Shown here one piece after another: positions 39,847-50,135 of a stretch of 64,000 bases of DNA (the stretch's first letter is position 1; each line of letters opens with the position of its first letter). This DNA comes from Burkholderia ambifaria AMMD (lineage in GTDB: Bacteria; Pseudomonadota; Gammaproteobacteria; Burkholderiales; Burkholderiaceae). The position numbers and the translations under genes were made by a program. The notes beneath the pieces are model-generated. The model worked only from the letters and a program-made list of their open reading frames with translations. It had not been told where the DNA came from and made no database searches. The stretch lies in contig NC_008391.1 of NCBI RefSeq assembly GCF_000203915.1, positions 1,922,001 through 1,986,000 of the forward strand, written 5' to 3'.

Positions 39847-42480
39847 ATGGTGACATCTCTCATCGTCCGACTCGTCGCATTGTCGGTACGCCGCCCCGTC
39901 TGGGTCGTCGTGCTGTCGCTCGTCATTGCCGTCTTCAGCGGCGTCTATGTCGCGCAGCACTTCAAGATCAACACGGACATCAGCAAACTGGTCGACGCGG
40001 AACCGCAGTGGGCCGCGCTCGGCAAGGCCGTCGACAAGGCCTTCCCGCAACGCAACGGCACGATCCTCGCGGTGGTCGAGGCGCCGGCGCCCGAATTCGC
40101 GACGGCCGCCGCGCACACGCTCACCGAAGCGCTGCAGAAGCAGGCCGACGCCGGCCGGATCGGTCAGGTCGCTGAACCCGGCGGCGGGCCGTTCTTCGAG
40201 CACAACGGGCTGCTGTTCCTGTCGTCGCAGGAAGTGTCGGACACCACGTCGCAGCTCGCGAGCGCGCGTCCGCTCGTCAACGAACTCGCGAAGAACCCGA
40301 GCCTGACCGGGCTCGCGACCACGCTGTCCACCACGCTCGGCCAGCCGCTCCTCACCGGCCAGGTGAAGCTGCCCGCGATGGCGAAGCTGCTCGCGCGCAG
40401 CGCCGCGACGGTCGACGACGTGCTCGCCGGCAAGCCGGCCGCGTTCTCGTGGCGCGGGCTGGTCGACAGCGATGCCGCGCGCCAGCCCGCCCGCGCGTTC
40501 GTCACCGTGCAGCCGGTCGTGAACTACGGCGCGCTGAAGGCCGGTGCGGAAACGACCCAGGTGATCCGCGACACCGCGCAAGCGCTCGGCCTCGAGCAAC
40601 GCTACGGCGCGGTCGTGCGCCTGACCGGCGAACAGCCGCTCGCCGACGACGAATTCGCGTCGGTGGAAGACGGCGCCGCGCTCAACGGCGCGCTCACGCT
40701 GCTCGCCGTGCTCGTGATCCTGTGGCTCGCGCTGCGCTCGAAGCGGATGATCGGCTCGGTGCTCGTCACGCTGTTCGTCGGCCTCGTCGTGACGGCCGCG
40801 CTCGGCCTCGCGATGGTCGGTTCGCTGAACATGATCTCGGTCGCGTTCATGGTGCTGTTCGTCGGCCTCGGCGTCGACTTCTCGATCCAGTACGGCGTGA
40901 AGTACCGCGAGGAACGCTTCCGCGATGAACGCATCGATCACGCGCTGATCGGCGCCGCGCACTCGATGGGCATGCCGCTCGCGCTCGCCACCACGGCGGT
41001 CGCGGCGAGCTTCTTCTCGTTCATCCCCACCGCCTATCGCGGCGTGTCCGAGCTCGGCCTGATCGCGGGCGTCGGGATGTTCGTCGCGCTGCTGACCACG
41101 CTCACGCTGCTGCCCGCGCTGCTGCGCCTGTTCGCGCCGCCGGGCGAATCGAAGACGCCGGGCTTTCCGTGGCTCGCACCGGTCGACGATTTCCTCGATC
41201 GCCATCGCAAGCCGATCCTGATCGGCACGCTCGCGGTCGTGATCGGCGCGCTGCCGCTGCTCGCGTTCCTGCACTTCGACTTCAACCCGCTGCACCTGAA
41301 GGATCCGCACAGCGAATCGATGGCGACGCTGCTCGCGCTGAAGGATTCGCCCGAAGCGGCCGTCAACGACGTCACGCTGCTCGCGCCGTCGCTCGCCGAG
41401 GCCGACGCGGCCGCGAAGCGCCTCGACGCGCTGCCGGAAGTCGGCCGCACGACGACGCTCACGACCTTCGTCCCGGCCGACCAGCCGGCCAAGCGCGCGG
41501 CGATCGCCGCGGCCGCGAGCGAGCTGCTGCCCGCGCTGACGCAGCCGGCCGCGCCGAAAGCGACCGACGCGCAGCGCGTCGCCGCGCTCAAGCGCGTGTC
41601 CGACCTGCTGGGCTACGCGGCGGAAGATCACCCGGGCCCGGGCGCGGCTGCCGCCCAGCATCTGTCGGCATCGCTCGCGAAGCTCGCCGCCGCCGACAGC
41701 GCGACGCGCGACCGCGCCGAACACGCGTTCTCCGACACGCTGCGCATCGCGCTGAACCAGCTCGCGACGCTGCTGCAGCCGCAGGACGTCACGCGCGAAT
41801 CGCTGCCGCCGCCGATCGTGCGCGACTGGGTCGCGCCGGACGGCCATGCGCTCGTGCAGATTTCGCCGAAGGTGCCGAAGGGCGTCGACCCGAACGACGA
41901 CACGATGCTGCGCCGCTTCGCGAAGGCGGTGAAGGCCGCGGAGCCGGGCGCGACCGGCGGCCCGATCTCGATCCTGCATTCGGCCGACACGATCATCAAC
42001 GCGTTCCTGCACGCGGCGCTGTGGTCGATCATCTCGATCACGATCCTGCTGTGGGTCACGCTGCGCCGCTTCGGCGACGTGCTGCGCACGCTGGTGCCGC
42101 TGCTCGTGTCGGGCCTCGTGACGCTCGAGATGTGCGTGCTGCTCGGCATGTCGCTGAACTTCGCGAACATCATCGCGCTGCCGCTGATGCTCGGCGTCGG
42201 CGTCGCGTTCAAGGTGTACTTCGTGATGGCGTGGCGCGCGGGACAGACGGGCCTGCTGCACTCGAGCCTCACGCACGCGGTGCTGTTCAGCGCCGCGACG
42301 ACGGCAACCGCCTTCGGCAGCCTGTGGCTGTCGCATCATCCGGGCACGTCGAGCATGGGCAAGCTGCTCGCGCTGGCGTTGACCTGCACCCTGATCGGCG
42401 CCGTGGTGTTTCAGCCCGTCCTGATGGGCAAACCGCGCGTCAAACGCGCCCAGAACCAATCGCAAGGAAACAATGAATAA
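39847..42480 (+). CDS. hpnN: Hopanoid-associated RND transporter HpnN
   Basis: An 877-residue RND-superfamily (MMPL) membrane protein with two repeats, each having one helix, a large periplasmic domain and five more helices. The first helix set has [28 protein letters not shown]; the second has [22 protein letters not shown]. In Rhodopseudomonas HpnN moves hopanoids to the outer membrane. The ATG at 39847 avoids a 23-residue extension that would disturb the N-terminal helix. The 3' end overlaps mlaA by 8 bases. Confidence 0.93.
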   Translation: MVTSLIVRLVALSVRRPVWVVVLSLVIAVFSGVYVAQHFKINTDISKLVDAEPQWAALGKAVDKAFPQRNGTILAVVEAPAPEFATAAAHTLTEALQKQADAGRIGQVAEPGGGPFFEHNGLLFLSSQEVSDTTSQLASARPLVNELAKNPSLTGLATTLSTTLGQPLLTGQVKLPAMAKLLARSAATVDDVLAGKPAAFSWRGLVDSDAARQPARAFVTVQPVVNYGALKAGAETTQVIRDTAQALGLEQRYGAVVRLTGEQPLADDEFASVEDGAALNGALTLLAVLVILWLALRSKRMIGSVLVTLFVGLVVTAALGLAMVGSLNMISVAFMVLFVGLGVDFSIQYGVKYREERFRDERIDHALIGAAHSMGMPLALATTAVAASFFSFIPTAYRGVSELGLIAGVGMFVALLTTLTLLPALLRLFAPPGESKTPGFPWLAPVDDFLDRHRKPILIGTLAVVIGALPLLAFLHFDFNPLHLKDPHSESMATLLALKDSPEAAVNDVTLLAPSLAEADAAAKRLDALPEVGRTTTLTTFVPADQPAKRAAIAAAASELLPALTQPAAPKATDAQRVAALKRVSDLLGYAAEDHPGPGAAAAQHLSASLAKLAAADSATRDRAEHAFSDTLRIALNQLATLLQPQDVTRESLPPPIVRDWVAPDGHALVQISPKVPKGVDPNDDTMLRRFAKAVKAAEPGATGGPISILHSADTIINAFLHAALWSIISITILLWVTLRRFGDVLRTLVPLLVSGLVTLEMCVLLGMSLNFANIIALPLMLGVGVAFKVYFVMAWRAGQTGLLHSSLTHAVLFSAATTATAFGSLWLSHHPGTSSMGKLLALALTCTLIGAVVFQPVLMGKPRVKRAQNQSQGNNE

Positions 42481-43477
42481 GGTGCGAATCATTGCGGCGA
42501 CCGTCGCTGCCAGCACGGTGCTGAGCGGCTGCGCGACCGGCCCGAACCGCAACCCCAACGACCCGCTCGAGCCGATGAACCGGGCGATGTACAAGTTCAA
42601 CGACACGGTCGACACGAACATCGCCGTGCCGATCGCGAAGGGTTACCAGAAGATCACGCCGACGCCGATGCGCACCGCGATCAGCAACTTCTTCTCGAAC
42701 CTCGGCGATCTCGGCAACATGGCGAACAACCTGCTGCAGTTGCGCATCACCGATGCGACGCAGGATCTGATGCGCGTGGCGATGAACTCGGTGTTCGGCG
42801 TCGCCGGCCTGATCGACATCGCGACGCCGGCCGGGCTGCCGAAGCATCACCAGGATTTTGGGCTGACGATGGCGCGCTGGGGCATGCCGTCCGGCCCGTA
42901 CCTCGTGCTGCCGGTGTTCGGGCCGAGCACGATCCGCGACGGCGTCGGCCGCGCGGTGGACGTCCGCTTCAACCTGCTGAACTACATCGAGCCGGCCGCG
43001 CGCAATCCGATGTACATCGCGCAGTTCATCAGCGCGCGTTCGGATCTGCTCGGTGCGACCGACCTGCTGAAGCAGGCGGCGCTCGATCCGTACTCGTTCG
43101 TCCGCGATGCGTATCTGCAGCAGCGCAAGTCGCTGACGTATCGCGGCCAGTCGGCGTCGGCCACGCCGCCGAACTACGCCGAGCCGGGCGAGGCGGGCGC
43201 GGTGCCGGCGGCCGCTCCGGCCATGCCGGGCTTGCCGAACTACGAGGATCCGGGTGAAGCGGGCGGCGCATCGGGCGCGGCGCCGAACAACGCGCCGGCC
43301 GCGCTGGGGTTGCCGCAGTACGACGATCCGGGTGCCGACGGTGCGATGCCTGCGAGCGCGCCTGCCGCGGCGCCGGCGGCTGCATCCGCTGGTGCGACGA
43401 CGGCGCCGGCCGCCAACGGCGCGCCGATCGCGCCGGCGATGCCGACCCTGCCCGCGAGCACCCCGGCTGCGCAGTAA
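42473..43477 (+). CDS. mlaA: MlaA/VacJ-family outer-membrane lipoprotein
   Basis: A 334-residue lipoprotein with lipobox LSGC20; alanine at +2 predicts the outer membrane. The MlaA core (about 30-230) has [47 protein letters not shown] and [14 protein letters not shown]. MlaA removes phospholipid from the outer leaflet and hands it to MlaC. The C-terminal 100 residues are an alanine/proline-rich tail with three copies of a motif like NYEDPGEAG at 234, 256 and 282. The gene overlaps hpnN by 8 bp, so co-translation is likely. Confidence 0.94.
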   Translation: MNKVRIIAATVAASTVLSGCATGPNRNPNDPLEPMNRAMYKFNDTVDTNIAVPIAKGYQKITPTPMRTAISNFFSNLGDLGNMANNLLQLRITDATQDLMRVAMNSVFGVAGLIDIATPAGLPKHHQDFGLTMARWGMPSGPYLVLPVFGPSTIRDGVGRAVDVRFNLLNYIEPAARNPMYIAQFISARSDLLGATDLLKQAALDPYSFVRDAYLQQRKSLTYRGQSASATPPNYAEPGEAGAVPAAAPAMPGLPNYEDPGEAGGASGAAPNNAPAALGLPQYDDPGADGAMPASAPAAAPAAASAGATTAPAANGAPIAPAMPTLPASTPAAQ

Positions 43478-43505
43478 CGCGACACGGAATCCGCCGGAAA
43501 GCCGA

Positions 43506-43536
43506 AGAGCGCTGCATCATGCAGCGCTCTTTTTTT
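43506..43536 (+). terminator. Intrinsic terminator after mlaA
   Basis: AGAGCGCTGCAT and ATGCAGCGCTCT form a 12-base perfect dyad around one base, followed by six T residues, 28 bp after the mlaA stop. Confidence 0.94.
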
Positions 43537-43588
43537 ATGCCTACGCGGACGAAAAAAGAAGGGGAAGAGGAGAAGCGGCGAACGCCGC

Positions 43589-44296
43589 TCAGACGATCCG
43601 CATCGCGCCCGCACGCTCGAATGCGTGCCGCGCCTGGATCAGCGTCGTGCGCGCCGCGCGCGCGTCGCCCGCGACCTGCAGCAGCGGGCCGAGCTGCGAC
43701 GGCTGCTTCAGCAGTTCGCGCAGGATCGGCAGGATCGCGGTGCTGCCGTCGTCGCGCAGGCCGGCCGTCGCCGCGCGCGGCAGCGTGCGCCACGCCGGGT
43801 CGACGATCGCGCGGCACACCGCGAACGGCACGCCGCGCGACGCCGCGAAGGCCGCGGCGATATGCGACTCCATGTCGACGGCGAGCGCGCCCTTCGCGCG
43901 ATGCAGCGAAGTCTTTTCCTGCTCGCTGACCACCGGCGCGCTGACCGCCGCCATCGTGCCGCGCGTGACGCGCGCCCACACCGGCGTGTCGTGCAGCGCG
44001 GCGACGAGCCGCGCGCTCCAGGCCGGATCGGTCTGCACGCGGCCGAACGGCCCGTCGATCGCGTCCGCGATCACGAGCGCGCCGGGCGCGAGGTCGGGCG
44101 CGAGCCCGCCCGCCGTGCCGAAGCTCACGATGCCCGCGCAACCGCGCGCGGTCGCCTCGGCCAGCGCGCGCTCGAGCCGGTCGGCGCGCGCGGCGAACAC
44201 GGCCTCGACGCCGTGACCGCGCGCGATGCGTGCCTCGAACGCCATCCCCGTGACGGCGATGACGGGCAACGTGCCGTTGTGCTGCGTCGGCGCCAC
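43589..44296 (-). CDS. hpnG: Hopanoid-associated phosphorylase/nucleosidase HpnG
   Basis: A 235-residue PNP/UDP-family protein. Motifs are AVTGMAFEARIA, GIVSFGTAGGLAPDLAPGALVIAD and GALAVDMESHIAAAFA, with the catalytic-type DMES and a late Asp in VDPAWRT. HpnG removes adenine from adenosylhopane to give ribosylhopane. It starts with GTG three bases after the shc stop, so coupling with shc is likely; no separate ribosome-binding site is apparent. Last gene of the hopanoid operon. Confidence 0.9.
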   Translation of the reverse strand: MAPTQHNGTLPVIAVTGMAFEARIARGHGVEAVFAARADRLERALAEATARGCAGIVSFGTAGGLAPDLAPGALVIADAIDGPFGRVQTDPAWSARLVAALHDTPVWARVTRGTMAAVSAPVVSEQEKTSLHRAKGALAVDMESHIAAAFAASRGVPFAVCRAIVDPAWRTLPRAATAGLRDDGSTAILPILRELLKQPSQLGPLLQVAGDARAARTTLIQARHAFERAGAMRIV

Positions 44297-44299
44297 GCG

Positions 44300-46273
44300 T
44301 TACAGCCCGAACGTCACGCGCGTGGCGTTGTTGCGCTTCAGGTTGCGATAGCGCGCGAGCGCCCACAGCGGGAAGAACTTGCGATAGCCGTGGTAGCGCA
44401 GGTAGAACACGCGCGGGAAGCCCGTCGCCGTGAAGCGCGTCTCGTCCCACAGCCCGTGTTCCTTCTGCTCGGCGATCAGGTACTCGACGCCGCGCGCGAC
44501 GGCCGGGTTGTTCACCTCGCCGGCCGCCATCAGGCCGAGCAGCGCCCAGGCCGTTTGCGACGCGGTGCTCGGCGCCTGCTCGAAGCCGCGATAGTTCAGT
44601 TTGTAGCTGTCGCCATCCTCGCCCCAGCCGCCGTCCTTGTTCTGGATCGACAGCAGCCACTGCGCGCCGCGCTTCACGCGCGGATCGTCCGGCGTCAGGC
44701 CCGCGGCGTTCAACGCGCACAGGGCCGTCCACGTGCCGTACACGTAGTTCATCCCCCAGCGGCCGTACCAGCTGCCGTCCGGCTCCTGCTCCTTCAGCAT
44801 GTAGTCGAGCGCGCGGCGCGCCGGCTCGCTGTTCAGCGGCGTCTCGCCGAGCTGCGCCAGCATCGACAGGCAGCGGCCCGACACGTCGGCCGTCGGCGGA
44901 TCGAGCAGCGCGCCGTGATCCGAGAACGGAATGTTGTTCAGGTAGTACTGCGTGTTTTCCGGTTCGAACGCGCCCCAGCCGCCGTCGCTGCTCTGCATCC
45001 CGACGACCCACTCGCGCGCCCGCGCGATCGAATCGCGAAACGCGTCGTTGTGCTTGAGTTTCTGCACGCGATCCATGGCCACCGCGACCACCGCGGTATC
45101 GTCGACGTCCGGGTAGTGCGGGTTCGCATACTGGAACGCCCAGCCGCCGGGTCGCACGTGCGGGCGGCGCGAGATCCAGTCGCCGCGCACGTCGAGGATC
45201 TGCAGCGGGCGCAGCCATTCGAGGCCGCGGATCACGGCCTCCTCGGCGCGCGCGTCGCCGGTCTCGAGCAGCGCATGCGCGGCGAGCGACGTGTCCCACA
45301 CCGGCGACAGGCACGGCTGGCAATACGCTTCGTCCTCCTGCACGACGAGCAGCTTCTCGATCGACTTGCGCGCGATCGCGCGGTTCGGATGATCTTCCGC
45401 ATAGCCGAGCACGTCGTACATCATCACCGCGTTGGCCATCGCCGGATAAATCGCGCCGAGGCCGTCCTCGCCGTTCAGGCGCTCGTCGACGAACGACACG
45501 GCCTGACGGATCGCGCGTTCGCGCGTGTAGTTCGGGAACAGGCCGTCGGCCGCGCGCAGCGCATGGTCGACCACGCGGAAGAACGCGAACCAGCCGGGGC
45601 TCTGGTGGCCCTGACGCGGCAGCAGCCCGGCGTTGACGGGCGGGTCGACGAACAGCTCGTCGATGCGCACGCCGCGCGGGTTCTTCGCGATCGGACGCTT
45701 CGCGTTCAGCACCAGCAGCGGCACGATCACGGTACGCGCCCAGTACGACACCTTCGACAGGTGGAACGGGAACCACTGCGGCAGCAGCATGATCTCGACC
45801 GGCATCATCGGCACCGCGCGCCACGGAATCGCACCGTACAGCGCGAGCTGGATCCGCGTGAACACGTTCGACATCTCCGCGCCGCCCATCGCTTGGATCG
45901 CACGGCGCGCGCGCTGCATGTGCTCGGCGTTCTCGTCGTCGCCGATCACCTTCAGCGCGAAATACGCCTTCACGCTCGCGCTGATGTTCGGCGCGCCATC
46001 GGTGAACAGCGGCCAGCCGCCGTCGGCCTGCTGGACGCGGCGCAGATAGCGGCCGATCTTCTGTTCGAGCTCGAGGTTAGGCGTCTCGCCGAGATAGTGG
46101 ACGAGCAGCACGTATTCGGCGGGAATCGTCGAGTCGGCCTCGAGTTCGTAGACCCAGTGGCCGTCCGCGTTCTGTGCGGCCAGCAGCGCATCGGTCGCGC
46201 TGGCGACGGCGGCGTCGAGCCCGGCCGGCACGGTGCCGGCGGACAGGGTAGCCATTTCGGTGAGATCGTTCAT
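44300..46273 (-). CDS. shc: Squalene-hopene cyclase
   Basis: A 657-residue cyclase, full length. The catalytic acid motif DVDDTA is at about residues 389-394. Several QW repeats are visible, for example QNADGHWVYELEADSTIPAEY, QQADGGWPLF, QSSDGGWGAF, QEPDGSWYGRWG and QNKDGGWGEDG. It cyclises squalene to hopene and diplopterol as a monotopic inner-membrane enzyme. It follows hpnE by 15 bp. The adjacent genes supply squalene and modify hopene. Confidence 0.97.
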   Translation of the reverse strand: MNDLTEMATLSAGTVPAGLDAAVASATDALLAAQNADGHWVYELEADSTIPAEYVLLVHYLGETPNLELEQKIGRYLRRVQQADGGWPLFTDGAPNISASVKAYFALKVIGDDENAEHMQRARRAIQAMGGAEMSNVFTRIQLALYGAIPWRAVPMMPVEIMLLPQWFPFHLSKVSYWARTVIVPLLVLNAKRPIAKNPRGVRIDELFVDPPVNAGLLPRQGHQSPGWFAFFRVVDHALRAADGLFPNYTRERAIRQAVSFVDERLNGEDGLGAIYPAMANAVMMYDVLGYAEDHPNRAIARKSIEKLLVVQEDEAYCQPCLSPVWDTSLAAHALLETGDARAEEAVIRGLEWLRPLQILDVRGDWISRRPHVRPGGWAFQYANPHYPDVDDTAVVAVAMDRVQKLKHNDAFRDSIARAREWVVGMQSSDGGWGAFEPENTQYYLNNIPFSDHGALLDPPTADVSGRCLSMLAQLGETPLNSEPARRALDYMLKEQEPDGSWYGRWGMNYVYGTWTALCALNAAGLTPDDPRVKRGAQWLLSIQNKDGGWGEDGDSYKLNYRGFEQAPSTASQTAWALLGLMAAGEVNNPAVARGVEYLIAEQKEHGLWDETRFTATGFPRVFYLRYHGYRKFFPLWALARYRNLKRNNATRVTFGL

Positions 46274-46288
46274 CGGTCCCTCTGTTAC

Positions 46289-47542
46289 TTACTGTGTCTG
46301 GAGCACGTCCGCGGCCAGCTGGCCGGAACAGATCGCGCCCTCGATCGTGGCGGGCAAGCCGGTGGCAATCCAGTCGCCCGCCAGCACGAGATTGGTCCAG
46401 CGCGTACGCGCGGCCGGACGCTTCATTTCCTGCGACGGCACCGCCGCAAAGCCTGCGCGGGGCTCGACGACGAGCTGCCACGCGGGAATCGTTTCCGGGT
46501 TCGCGCCGCTCACGCGCGCGACGTCTTCCCAGATGCGCCGCGCGAGCGCGTCGCGCGGCATGTCGAGCCAGCGGCCCGCGTCGCGGATCGTCGCCGCGAG
46601 CATGCCGCCGCCCGCGCGCACCGCGTCGACCACACCGTTGACGACGGCCGTCTGCGGCGGGCCGCCGGCCGGTGTGTCGACCGCGAAGTACGCGGTCACG
46701 ACCGCGCTGAACGTGTCGGGCGCGGTGAGATCCGGAACGAGCGGCTGCGCGACCTCGGGCGGCACGGCGAGCACGATCGCGTCGCCCGGCGCGAGATCCA
46801 CGCGCTCGCCGCCGACCGTGACCGCATCGACCGCATTGCCGTGCGCGCCGAATTCGAACGCGTCGAGCCGCGAGTTCAGCCGGATCTGCGCGCCGCCGTG
46901 CTGCAGCATCCGCAGCGCCGGTTCGACGAAGGCGCTACCGAGCCCGTGGCGCGCGACGAGCGGGCGGCAGCCCGGGCCGCCCGCGGCAAACGTGCCGCAC
47001 AGCACCGCGCGCGCGAGTTCGGCACTCGCGTGGCGCGGCTCGACGTTCAGCACCCCGAGGAAATAGGGGCGCAGCCAACGATCCCACAGCACGCCGTCGC
47101 ATCGCATCGTCTGTGCGAGCGAGCGGCCGGTGCGCGCGAACGCGAGCGAGGCCAGCGCGAGGTAGTCGAGCGGCGTGGTACCCGGCGCGCGCGACGCGGC
47201 GTCGAACAGCCACGACGGCCAGCGCCCGTTGCCGAAGCGCAGCGTCCAGCGCTGCTGCGACGCGACGTCGGCCACCGGACATTCAGGCAGCGCGGGCCCC
47301 GTGAGCTGATCGGCCGCGCCGATCGCACGCAGGTAGCGCTGCGTCGCGGGCTGCCCCGCGAACACCTGATGCAGCCCGCTGTCGAGCGTCGTGTTCAGTG
47401 TCCCGTCGAACCACGAGCGGCAGCGGCCGCCCGCGTGCGCATGCGCGTCGTGCAGCACGATGCGCCGCCCGCGACGTTGCAGCTCGACGGCGGCCGACAG
47501 GCCCGCGAGTCCTGCACCGATCACGTGGACGGTTCTGGGCAT
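46289..47542 (-). CDS. hpnE: Hydroxysqualene dehydroxylase / squalene-associated FAD-dependent desaturase HpnE
   Basis: A 417-residue FAD-binding amine-oxidase-like protein. The dinucleotide-binding motif VHVIGAGLAGLSAAVELQRRGR opens the protein and HDAHAHAGGRCRSWF follows; the C-terminal FAD segment is NLVLAGDWIATGLPATIEGAICSG. In the HpnCDE route it reduces hydroxysqualene to squalene. It lies 4 bp downstream of hpnD. No hpnC gene is visible in the window. Confidence 0.93.
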   Translation of the reverse strand: MPRTVHVIGAGLAGLSAAVELQRRGRRIVLHDAHAHAGGRCRSWFDGTLNTTLDSGLHQVFAGQPATQRYLRAIGAADQLTGPALPECPVADVASQQRWTLRFGNGRWPSWLFDAASRAPGTTPLDYLALASLAFARTGRSLAQTMRCDGVLWDRWLRPYFLGVLNVEPRHASAELARAVLCGTFAAGGPGCRPLVARHGLGSAFVEPALRMLQHGGAQIRLNSRLDAFEFGAHGNAVDAVTVGGERVDLAPGDAIVLAVPPEVAQPLVPDLTAPDTFSAVVTAYFAVDTPAGGPPQTAVVNGVVDAVRAGGGMLAATIRDAGRWLDMPRDALARRIWEDVARVSGANPETIPAWQLVVEPRAGFAAVPSQEMKRPAARTRWTNLVLAGDWIATGLPATIEGAICSGQLAADVLQTQ

Positions 47543-47546
47543 CGGC

Positions 47547-48395
47547 TCAGAACAGCGCGTAGCGCGCGGCGATCATCAGCATGCGCGCCTTCGGCTTGCG
47601 CAGCGGCGCGCGCGGCGCGGCGAAGCCGCGCGCGACCGCGGCCTCCAGAATGCAGCGATACGCGCCCGACATGATGCGCGGCGCCTTCACCTGCGCACGC
47701 GTGCAGGTATCCATCACGGCGTCCGCCGCGCGGAAATGCTCGAGCGCGCGCTCGACCAGCGTCGCGCACACGCGCGGCAGCGCCGGGTCGCGCACGATCG
47801 TCGCCGGATCGGTGATCGCGATGCCTTCGCGCGCGAGCAGCTCGCGCGGCAGGTAGCAACGGTTGATCGCCGCGTCGTCGTCGATGTCGCGCAGGATGTT
47901 CGTCAGCTGCAACGCGCGGCCGAGGTGATGCGACAGCGCGATGCCTTGCGCTTCCGGGATCCCGAAAATCCTCACCGACAGACGGCCGGCCGCGCTCGCC
48001 ACGCGATCGCAGAACAGGTCGAGCGTCGGTTCGTCCGGCGCGCAGATGTCCTCGGCGGCGTCCATCGCCATTCCGTCGATCATCGCGTGGAAATCCTCGC
48101 GCTTCAGGTCGAACGCGCGGATCTCGCGCTCGAGCGCGACCAGATGGCGCGGCGGCTGGCCGGCGAAGCACGCGTCGATGTCCGCGCGCCAGCGATCGAG
48201 GCCCGCGTTGCGCTCGGCGCGCGGCAGGTCGCTGTCGGCGATGTCGTCGACCGCGCGGCAGAACGCGTAGACCTGGAACATCGCGTCGCGCTGCACCGCC
48301 GGCAGGATGCGCATCGCCAAATAGAAAGAACTGCCCGATGTGACGGCAGCGGCGTCGGTTTCTTGTTCGTCCACGACGAGATTGGAAACGGCCAA
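47547..48395 (-). CDS. hpnD: Presqualene diphosphate synthase HpnD
   Basis: A 282-residue head-to-head prenyl synthase. Core motifs are SGSSFYLAMRILPAVQRDAMFQVYAFCRAVDDIAD (aspartate-rich region 1, around residue 45) and LGRALQLTNILRDIDDDAAINRCYLP (region 2). It joins two farnesyl diphosphates to presqualene diphosphate. The TTG at 48395 with GGAG eight bases upstream fits the family N-terminus; GTG codons at 48419 and 48407 are alternatives. It is the first gene of hpnD-hpnE-shc-hpnG. Confidence 0.9.
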   Translation of the reverse strand: MAVSNLVVDEQETDAAAVTSGSSFYLAMRILPAVQRDAMFQVYAFCRAVDDIADSDLPRAERNAGLDRWRADIDACFAGQPPRHLVALEREIRAFDLKREDFHAMIDGMAMDAAEDICAPDEPTLDLFCDRVASAAGRLSVRIFGIPEAQGIALSHHLGRALQLTNILRDIDDDAAINRCYLPRELLAREGIAITDPATIVRDPALPRVCATLVERALEHFRAADAVMDTCTRAQVKAPRIMSGAYRCILEAAVARGFAAPRAPLRKPKARMLMIAARYALF

Positions 48396-48655
48396 GACGA
48401 GCTCCACGGAGACGCCCACGCGGGGCGATTGAAGAAGCCATGCCCGGCTGGGTTGGTCAGGGCGTCAAATGCGTGCGAGATATGCGAACGATCGACGCAG
48501 ACAGGCACAAATTACCGGCCGGAAGCCGGAATTGGGCGAAAGTATAGCAATCTTTGAAGTTCGATGGCGGACCCGTGCCGCGCCTGGCGGCCCGCGCAAA
48601 GGCCGGCGGGAGCTGGTGCGGCCGGCCCCGGCGGGGAACGGCGTCGCGCCGCGCG

Positions 48656-48988
48656 TCAACCGTAGACGATGTCGCGCTGCAGATCGAGCGCGATGAGCCC
48701 CATTTCGCGGGTCAGCTGCAGCACTGAGCGGCGTTCGAGCCGCGAGCCCATGAAGCTCGTCACGCAGCCGTCGGGCTCCGCCGTGAACTGGAACGACGCG
48801 CCGCCGGTGCCGAACCACGCGCCCGGGACGTCGGGCGACTCGTGCCAGTCGAGCTGGTCGAACACGCGGGTGATGCCCGCGCGCACCGCGTCGCTCGGGC
48901 CGATCGGCGGCGCGATCTCGCCCAGGTCGTCGAGGGAATAGGGGCCGGGCTTGTCAGGCCGCCGGTAGAAAAGGTAGTCGACGTTCAT
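48656..48988 (-). CDS. Hypothetical protein, 110 residues
   Basis: I do not recognise a family. The protein begins MNVDYLFYRRPDKPGPYSLDDLGEIAPPIG, has a central DWHESPDVPGAWFGTGGASFQF and ends LIALDLQRDIVYG. Composition is that of a real soluble protein and third codon positions are GC-rich, as in its neighbours. The ATG at 48988 is preferred; an earlier start would add nine residues. It lies 260 bp upstream of hpnD on the same strand, with a TATACT element between them at 48541-48546, so it is probably a separate unit. Confidence 0.7.
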   Translation of the reverse strand: MNVDYLFYRRPDKPGPYSLDDLGEIAPPIGPSDAVRAGITRVFDQLDWHESPDVPGAWFGTGGASFQFTAEPDGCVTSFMGSRLERRSVLQLTREMGLIALDLQRDIVYG

Positions 48989-49206
48989 GGGGCGCCATCG
49001 GAAGCAAAGTGTCAAATTAGCGCGCTTCGGCGCAAAATCAAATCAGATCAGGACGAAATGTGGCCTGTAGGAGACAAAAGGGCTTCGTCACGGCAACCGG
49101 TGCGGGTATGCGCACAGTCGGCCCGCGCGTGCCGGCTTGAACGCGCGCCGTTTCGGCCACGCACCTTCGTCTAAGATGAACATCTTTCTCGAAAAAGACG
49201 GACACC

Positions 49207-50091
49207 ATGGAGACGAACGTAACCGCCGCCGCGCCCTCCGACCATCCCGTTTTCGTGCTGGTGCACGGCGCGTGGCACGGTGCGTGGTGCTATGCGCACG
49301 TCGCGGCCGCGCTGGCCGAGCGCGGCTACCTGTCGATCGCGCGCGACCTGCCCGCACACGGCATCAACGCCCGCTTTCCCGCATCGTATCTCGAACGGCC
49401 GCTCGACAAGGACGCTTTCGGCGCCGAGCCGTCGCCGGTCGCGAATACCACGCTCGACGATTACGCGACGCAGGTGATGGAGGCCGTCGACGACGCGTAC
49501 GCGCTCGGCCATGGCAAGGTCGTGCTGGTCGGCCACAGCATGGGTGGCCTCGCGATCACGGCCGCGGCGGAACGCGCGCCGGAGAAGATCGCGAAGATCG
49601 TCTATCTCGCCGCGTTCATGCCCGCATCGGGCGTGCCGGGCCTCGACTACGTGCGCGCGCCCGAGAACAAGGGCGAAATGCTGGCGCCGCTGATGCTCGC
49701 GAGCCCTCGCGTCGCCGGCGCGCTGCGGATCGATCCGCGCAGCGGCGATGCCGCGTATCGCGCGCTGGCGAAGCGCGCGCTGTATGACGACGCGGCGCAG
49801 GCCGACTTCGAGGCGATGGCGAACCTGATGACCTGCGACGTGCCGGCCGCGCCGTTCGCGACCGCGATCCCGACGACCGCCGCGCGCTGGGGGGCGATCG
49901 ACCGTCACTACATCAAGTGCCTGGAGGATCGCGTGATCCTGCCCGCGCTGCAGCAGCGCTTCATCGACGAAGCCGACGCGTTCGTGCCCGGCAACCCGAC
50001 GCACGTGCACCAGCTCGACACCAGCCATTCACCGTTCGTGTCGCAGCCGGCCGTGCTGGCGGCCGTGCTGGTGGATATCGCGAAAAGCTGA
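49207..50091 (+). CDS. Alpha/beta hydrolase
   Basis: A 294-residue alpha/beta-hydrolase. The oxyanion region is FVLVHGAWHGAWCY; the nucleophile is Ser111 in VGHSMGG; the late histidine is in LDTSHSPF. It resembles esterases of the plant hydroxynitrile lyase/methylesterase type found in many Burkholderia. Substrate unknown. It is convergent with the diguanylate cyclase gene and has no operon partner. Confidence 0.88.
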   Translation: METNVTAAAPSDHPVFVLVHGAWHGAWCYAHVAAALAERGYLSIARDLPAHGINARFPASYLERPLDKDAFGAEPSPVANTTLDDYATQVMEAVDDAYALGHGKVVLVGHSMGGLAITAAAERAPEKIAKIVYLAAFMPASGVPGLDYVRAPENKGEMLAPLMLASPRVAGALRIDPRSGDAAYRALAKRALYDDAAQADFEAMANLMTCDVPAAPFATAIPTTAARWGAIDRHYIKCLEDRVILPALQQRFIDEADAFVPGNPTHVHQLDTSHSPFVSQPAVLAAVLVDIAKS

Positions 50092-50135
50092 ACGACGCGC
50101 GGCGCCGGCAAGGCGACGCCACGGTCACGCGGCGC

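Noticed and set aside
39790..42621. A 943-codon open frame on the minus strand
   Set aside because: Antisense to hpnN, which has obvious RND helices; the shadow is almost entirely Arg, Glu, Gln and His.
43625..47674. A 1349-codon open frame on the plus strand
   Set aside because: It is antisense to hpnG, shc, hpnE and the 3' end of hpnD and is rich in Arg, His and Ala, as expected from complementary strands of high-GC genes. The minus-strand genes have clear family motifs.
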